In this document: piece after piece, positions 61,775 through 64,000 of the stretch
How positions within the stretch are numbered: the stretch's first letter is position 1
Layout of the letters: the number at the start of each line of letters is the position of its first letter
Origin: Betaproteobacteria bacterium
Lineage (GTDB): Bacteria; Pseudomonadota; Gammaproteobacteria; Burkholderiales; SG8-39
DNA: 64,000 nt
Direction of reading: 5' to 3'
NCBI GenBank assembly: GCA_016234705.1
Contig: JACRAS010000212.1
Span: 51,714-115,713, forward strand
The notes under the pieces: model-generated
What the model was told of the DNA's origin: nothing
Seen by the model: the letters and a program-made list of their open reading frames with translations, nothing else
Databases searched by the model: none
Position numbers and translations under genes: made by a program

Positions 61775-62974
61775 GTGACAGGAGGAGAGAAAGCGCTGAA
61801 GGGCTTGAGAGTCATCGAACTAGGGAGTTTGATCGGAGGTCCTTTTTGCGCCACGCTCATGGCCGAGTTTGGCGCGGAGGTGATCAAGGTCGAGGATCCT
61901 AAAGTCGGAGACGCCGCGAGGTATGTGGGGAAGGTGGTGGACGGAACAAGTTCCTATTTCGCCTATCTTGCACGGAACAAGAAGTGCATCACGTTAGACC
62001 TGCGGGCTTCGGCGGGACAGGAGCTTCTCAAGCGGCTTGTCCTTTCGGCCGATGTTGTGATCGAGAATTTTCGGGTCGATACTCTGAAGACATGGAACCT
62101 CGATTACGCAGTGCTTGCGGCGATCAACCCGCGCCTGGTGTTGGCACACGTCTCGGGTTTCGGCCAATACGGCCCTTACCGGAATCGCCTCGCATTCGAC
62201 CGAATCGCCACGGCGTTCGCGGGACAGGACTACATCACCGGGTTTCCCGATCGTCCGCCTACCCGTCCGGGGGGCGCGCTTGCCGATTACATTACCGGCT
62301 TGTTCTGCACCGTCGGAGTGATGTTCGCGATCTATTATCGCGACTTCAATAGCGGCAAGGGCCAGGAGATCGACCTGGCCCTGTACGAGGGGATTTTCCG
62401 TCTGATGAACCAGGTCGAGGAGTATGGACTATGGGGGATTGTCCCTGAACGGATGGGAAATGCGAACCCACAGATTGCACCGGCCGAAGCCTTCCTGACC
62501 AAAGACAAACAGTGGATCGTCATTAACGCGGGCACTGACAACGTGTGGAAAAGGCTCATCGGCGTGATGGGGCGCGAGGATCTGGATCGGAATCCTAAAT
62601 TCCATACTCAACGAAGTCGTGCGGAGAACCAGCGCGAGCTCCACCCGCTGATCGCCGCATGGGTTGGCGGGATCGATCTCCAAGACTTACTGGAGCGATT
62701 GGAGCGACGACAGGTCCCTGCAACCAAGATCAACAATATCGCCGATATCTTCCACGACCCTCACGTCCGTGCCCGAGAGAACATCATCGAAACGGTACTG
62801 AAATCCGGACGCATGTTCGCGACGACGGGCATCGTGCCCAAGTTATCCGAATCGCCGGGTCGGGTCGAATTCACCGCGCCTTCGTTGGGGGCGCACAATG
62901 ACCAGATCTACAAGGAGTTGATGGGAATTTCGGACGATGAATGCAAGCGCTTGAAAGACGCGGGCATCATTTAG
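61775..62974 (+). CDS. Family III CoA-transferase (CaiB/BaiF/Frc type)
   Basis: 399 residues from GTG 61775, which follows GGGAGAGTAA; the frame is open from 61718 but without family sequence. It has LKGLRVIELGSLIGGPFCAT, FGAEVIKVEDPKVGDAARY, RNKKCITLDLRASAGQELL, HVSGFGQYGPYRNRLAFDR and the catalytic D171 in PGGALADYITGLF. The aspartate motif is complete, so it should be active. It is the fifth intact CaiB-type gene in the window and follows the methylmalonyl-CoA epimerase after 120 bases. Substrate unknown. Confidence 0.91.
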   Translation: MTGGEKALKGLRVIELGSLIGGPFCATLMAEFGAEVIKVEDPKVGDAARYVGKVVDGTSSYFAYLARNKKCITLDLRASAGQELLKRLVLSADVVIENFRVDTLKTWNLDYAVLAAINPRLVLAHVSGFGQYGPYRNRLAFDRIATAFAGQDYITGFPDRPPTRPGGALADYITGLFCTVGVMFAIYYRDFNSGKGQEIDLALYEGIFRLMNQVEEYGLWGIVPERMGNANPQIAPAEAFLTKDKQWIVINAGTDNVWKRLIGVMGREDLDRNPKFHTQRSRAENQRELHPLIAAWVGGIDLQDLLERLERRQVPATKINNIADIFHDPHVRARENIIETVLKSGRMFATTGIVPKLSESPGRVEFTAPSLGAHNDQIYKELMGISDDECKRLKDAGII

Positions 62975-63072
62975 AGCGTCAGCGGGGATTGACGATAAAT
63001 GCGGTCATTGCATAGGCAGAGAAGCGGAGTAAATGCTCCGGCTACTGCCGGCAGTCACGTAGTTGTTGCCGT

Positions 63073-63210
63073 TTGCTGCGAGTCAAGCTTGATGTCGCGA
63101 TCCAGTCGGTGCGGATTCTGCGCGAGGTGTCACCGGAACTGCCGACCGGGACCATGGCCGGACTGATAGGACGCAACGGCGCCGGCGGGCATGTCGCCGG
63201 ATGCGGCTAG
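63073..63210 (+). pseudogene. N-terminal remnant of a HAAT-type ABC ATPase
   Basis: The frame from TTG 63073 to TAG 63208-63210 reads LLRVKLDVAIQSVRILREVS, then ELPTGTMAGLIGRNGAGGH. This is the first strand and Walker A region of a LivF-like ATPase (expected G-R-N-G-A-G-K-T/S), but the Lys-Thr/Ser is gone and the gene ends just after. About 190 residues are missing. It suggests that a third ABC importer once followed the CoA-transferase at 61775. The rest of the 275-base gap 62975-63249 shows no gene. Confidence 0.7.
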
Positions 63211-63249
63211 GGGTATTTCGGCCGGGGACGCCGGCACATTGGCCGGAGA

Positions 63250-63999
63250 CTAAGCGCTGTTGATCGGTACGCCGAGGGCGGCGCGGCCGCGTTCGTTTCC
63301 GGCTTCATCGCGATAGATCAGCTCGTTGGTCTCGAAATCGTATTCCGGGTGGCAGGGCCGGTTCCATTGCTCCAGGAAGTGCATGTAGAACGGGATGTAC
63401 AGGCCCTCTCGCGGATTATGGTGCTGCAGCCCAAATACGTATTCCGGCTGATGTTTCACTTCGAATCCGGTATGGCAATGCTGCACCCAGACGTGATCCC
63501 CGAGAACAATCACCTTCCAGAACGGCTCGTGTTCGTAGAATTTCAGCGTGACTTTCTTGCCTGCCCTGCGCAGTTCCGCGAGGCATGTGATGCTGGCCTC
63601 GATTTCCTTGTGAAATGACAACAGCGTGACGTCCGGCGGCAGCGAATCAACGCGCCGGCGCAAGCCCTTTCCGACCGGATTGACCAGCATGACGCGAATC
63701 TCGTAGGCGGTTTGCACCGCCCCGCGCAGCAGGCTGCGCTCGTCGACAAGGGTATCGTGTCCGGTCAGGGTGAGTATGTAGGCATCGCGCGCCGCCGACA
63801 GCCGTTTGGCCAGTGCGCGTTCGCGCCGGTGCGACAACCAGTCGTGGCGGTCGTTGCGCGCATACGCGAGCGCGGTCAGCTTCGCCATCGCCACTTTTTG
63901 CCGATTGTCCCACACGAGCTTGGCGAAATTGAATAGCAGCACCATGACCGAAGCCATGCCGATTTCCGTCGCCAGCAGGAGGTTCGCGTCTCTCTCCAC
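63250..63999 (-). CDS. Membrane-associated hypothetical protein, 5' end beyond the window
   Basis: At least 249 codons are open to the right edge, so the start is probably outside (GTG 63999 is only the last possible one). The visible N-terminal part has a membrane segment (GMASVMVLLFNFAKLVW) followed by a basic helical stretch (RRERALAKRLSAARDAYILT). The C-terminal 150 residues are soluble: AYEIRVMLVNPVGKGLRRRV, TLKFYEHEPFWKVIVLGDHV, HNPREGLYIPFYMHFLEQWN. The EIRVMLVNP and K-x-x-V-x-D/G-D-H-V pattern is faintly like phospholipase-D-fold proteins, but I do not see a complete HKD motif. Function unknown. Confidence 0.6.
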   Translation of the reverse strand: MERDANLLLATEIGMASVMVLLFNFAKLVWDNRQKVAMAKLTALAYARNDRHDWLSHRRERALAKRLSAARDAYILTLTGHDTLVDERSLLRGAVQTAYEIRVMLVNPVGKGLRRRVDSLPPDVTLLSFHKEIEASITCLAELRRAGKKVTLKFYEHEPFWKVIVLGDHVWVQHCHTGFEVKHQPEYVFGLQHHNPREGLYIPFYMHFLEQWNRPCHPEYDFETNELIYRDEAGNERGRAALGVPINSA

Positions 64000-64000
64000 C

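Overview
The window looks like a high-GC betaproteobacterial chromosome. The strongest evidence is the collinear housekeeping block ndk-rlmN-pilW-rodZ-ispG-hisS-yfgM-bamB-der-hfq-hflX-hflK-hflC-DUF2065-hisZ-purA (42.4-57.9 kb) and the accA-tilS pair just before it, both typical of Betaproteobacteria. No rRNA, tRNA, CRISPR array, transposase or phage gene was recognised.

Layout. 1-2.3 kb: end of a TRAP transporter (large permease, then DctP-type binding protein) with two short ORFs between. 2.6-3.6 kb: a PEBP-family protein and a chimeric gene remnant. 3.7-35.1 kb: a catabolic island for CoA-thioester chemistry. It has two branched-chain-amino-acid-type (HAAT) ABC transporters. One, on +, has tandem duplicated binding proteins and a fused LivF-LivG ATPase. 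The other, on -, is arranged SBP-livH-livM-livF-livG-hydrolase-crotonase-MmgE/PrpD. Between them lie four family III CoA-transferase genes (one a double-domain fusion), an acyl-CoA dehydrogenase, a CitE-like lyase, an HMG-CoA-lyase-like enzyme, two MmgE/PrpD proteins, two MaoC-type proteins, an SDR, two old-yellow-enzyme-type reductases and a BadI-like ring-opening hydrolase. 35.5-39.2 kb: HNH endonuclease, AlkA-like glycosylase, accA, tilS. 39.2-42.3 kb: a toxin-antitoxin pocket (nucleotidyltransferase-like gene plus tiny partner, one degraded and two intact PIN modules). 42.4-57.9 kb: core genes. 57.9-64 kb: crotonase and dehydrogenase remnants, an intact enoyl-CoA hydratase, a Phd/PIN toxin-antitoxin pair, a SEC-C protein, methylmalonyl-CoA epimerase, another CoA-transferase, an ABC ATPase remnant and a truncated membrane protein gene.

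How the genes fit together (inference). The ABC systems probably import carboxylic acids or similar small organic compounds. CaiB-type transferases attach CoA, and the dehydrogenase, hydratases and SDR carry out beta-oxidation-like steps. OYE reductases may reduce ring or enone double bonds, the BadI-like enzyme would hydrolytically open a 2-ketocycloalkane-carboxyl-CoA ring, and the lyases and MmgE/PrpD proteins handle branched or dicarboxylic intermediates. The actual substrate cannot be read from the sequence.

The most distinctive feature is the amount of gene wreckage in the catabolic and accessory parts. There are at least eight truncated or frameshifted remnants of the same families that are intact nearby (SDR, acyl-CoA dehydrogenase, CaiB, crotonases, MDR, ABC ATPase, Zn-ribbon/luciferase-like), plus a decayed VapBC duplicate and a duplicated tilS 3' segment. 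The core block has none. This points to repeated gain, internal deletion and decay of catabolic modules.
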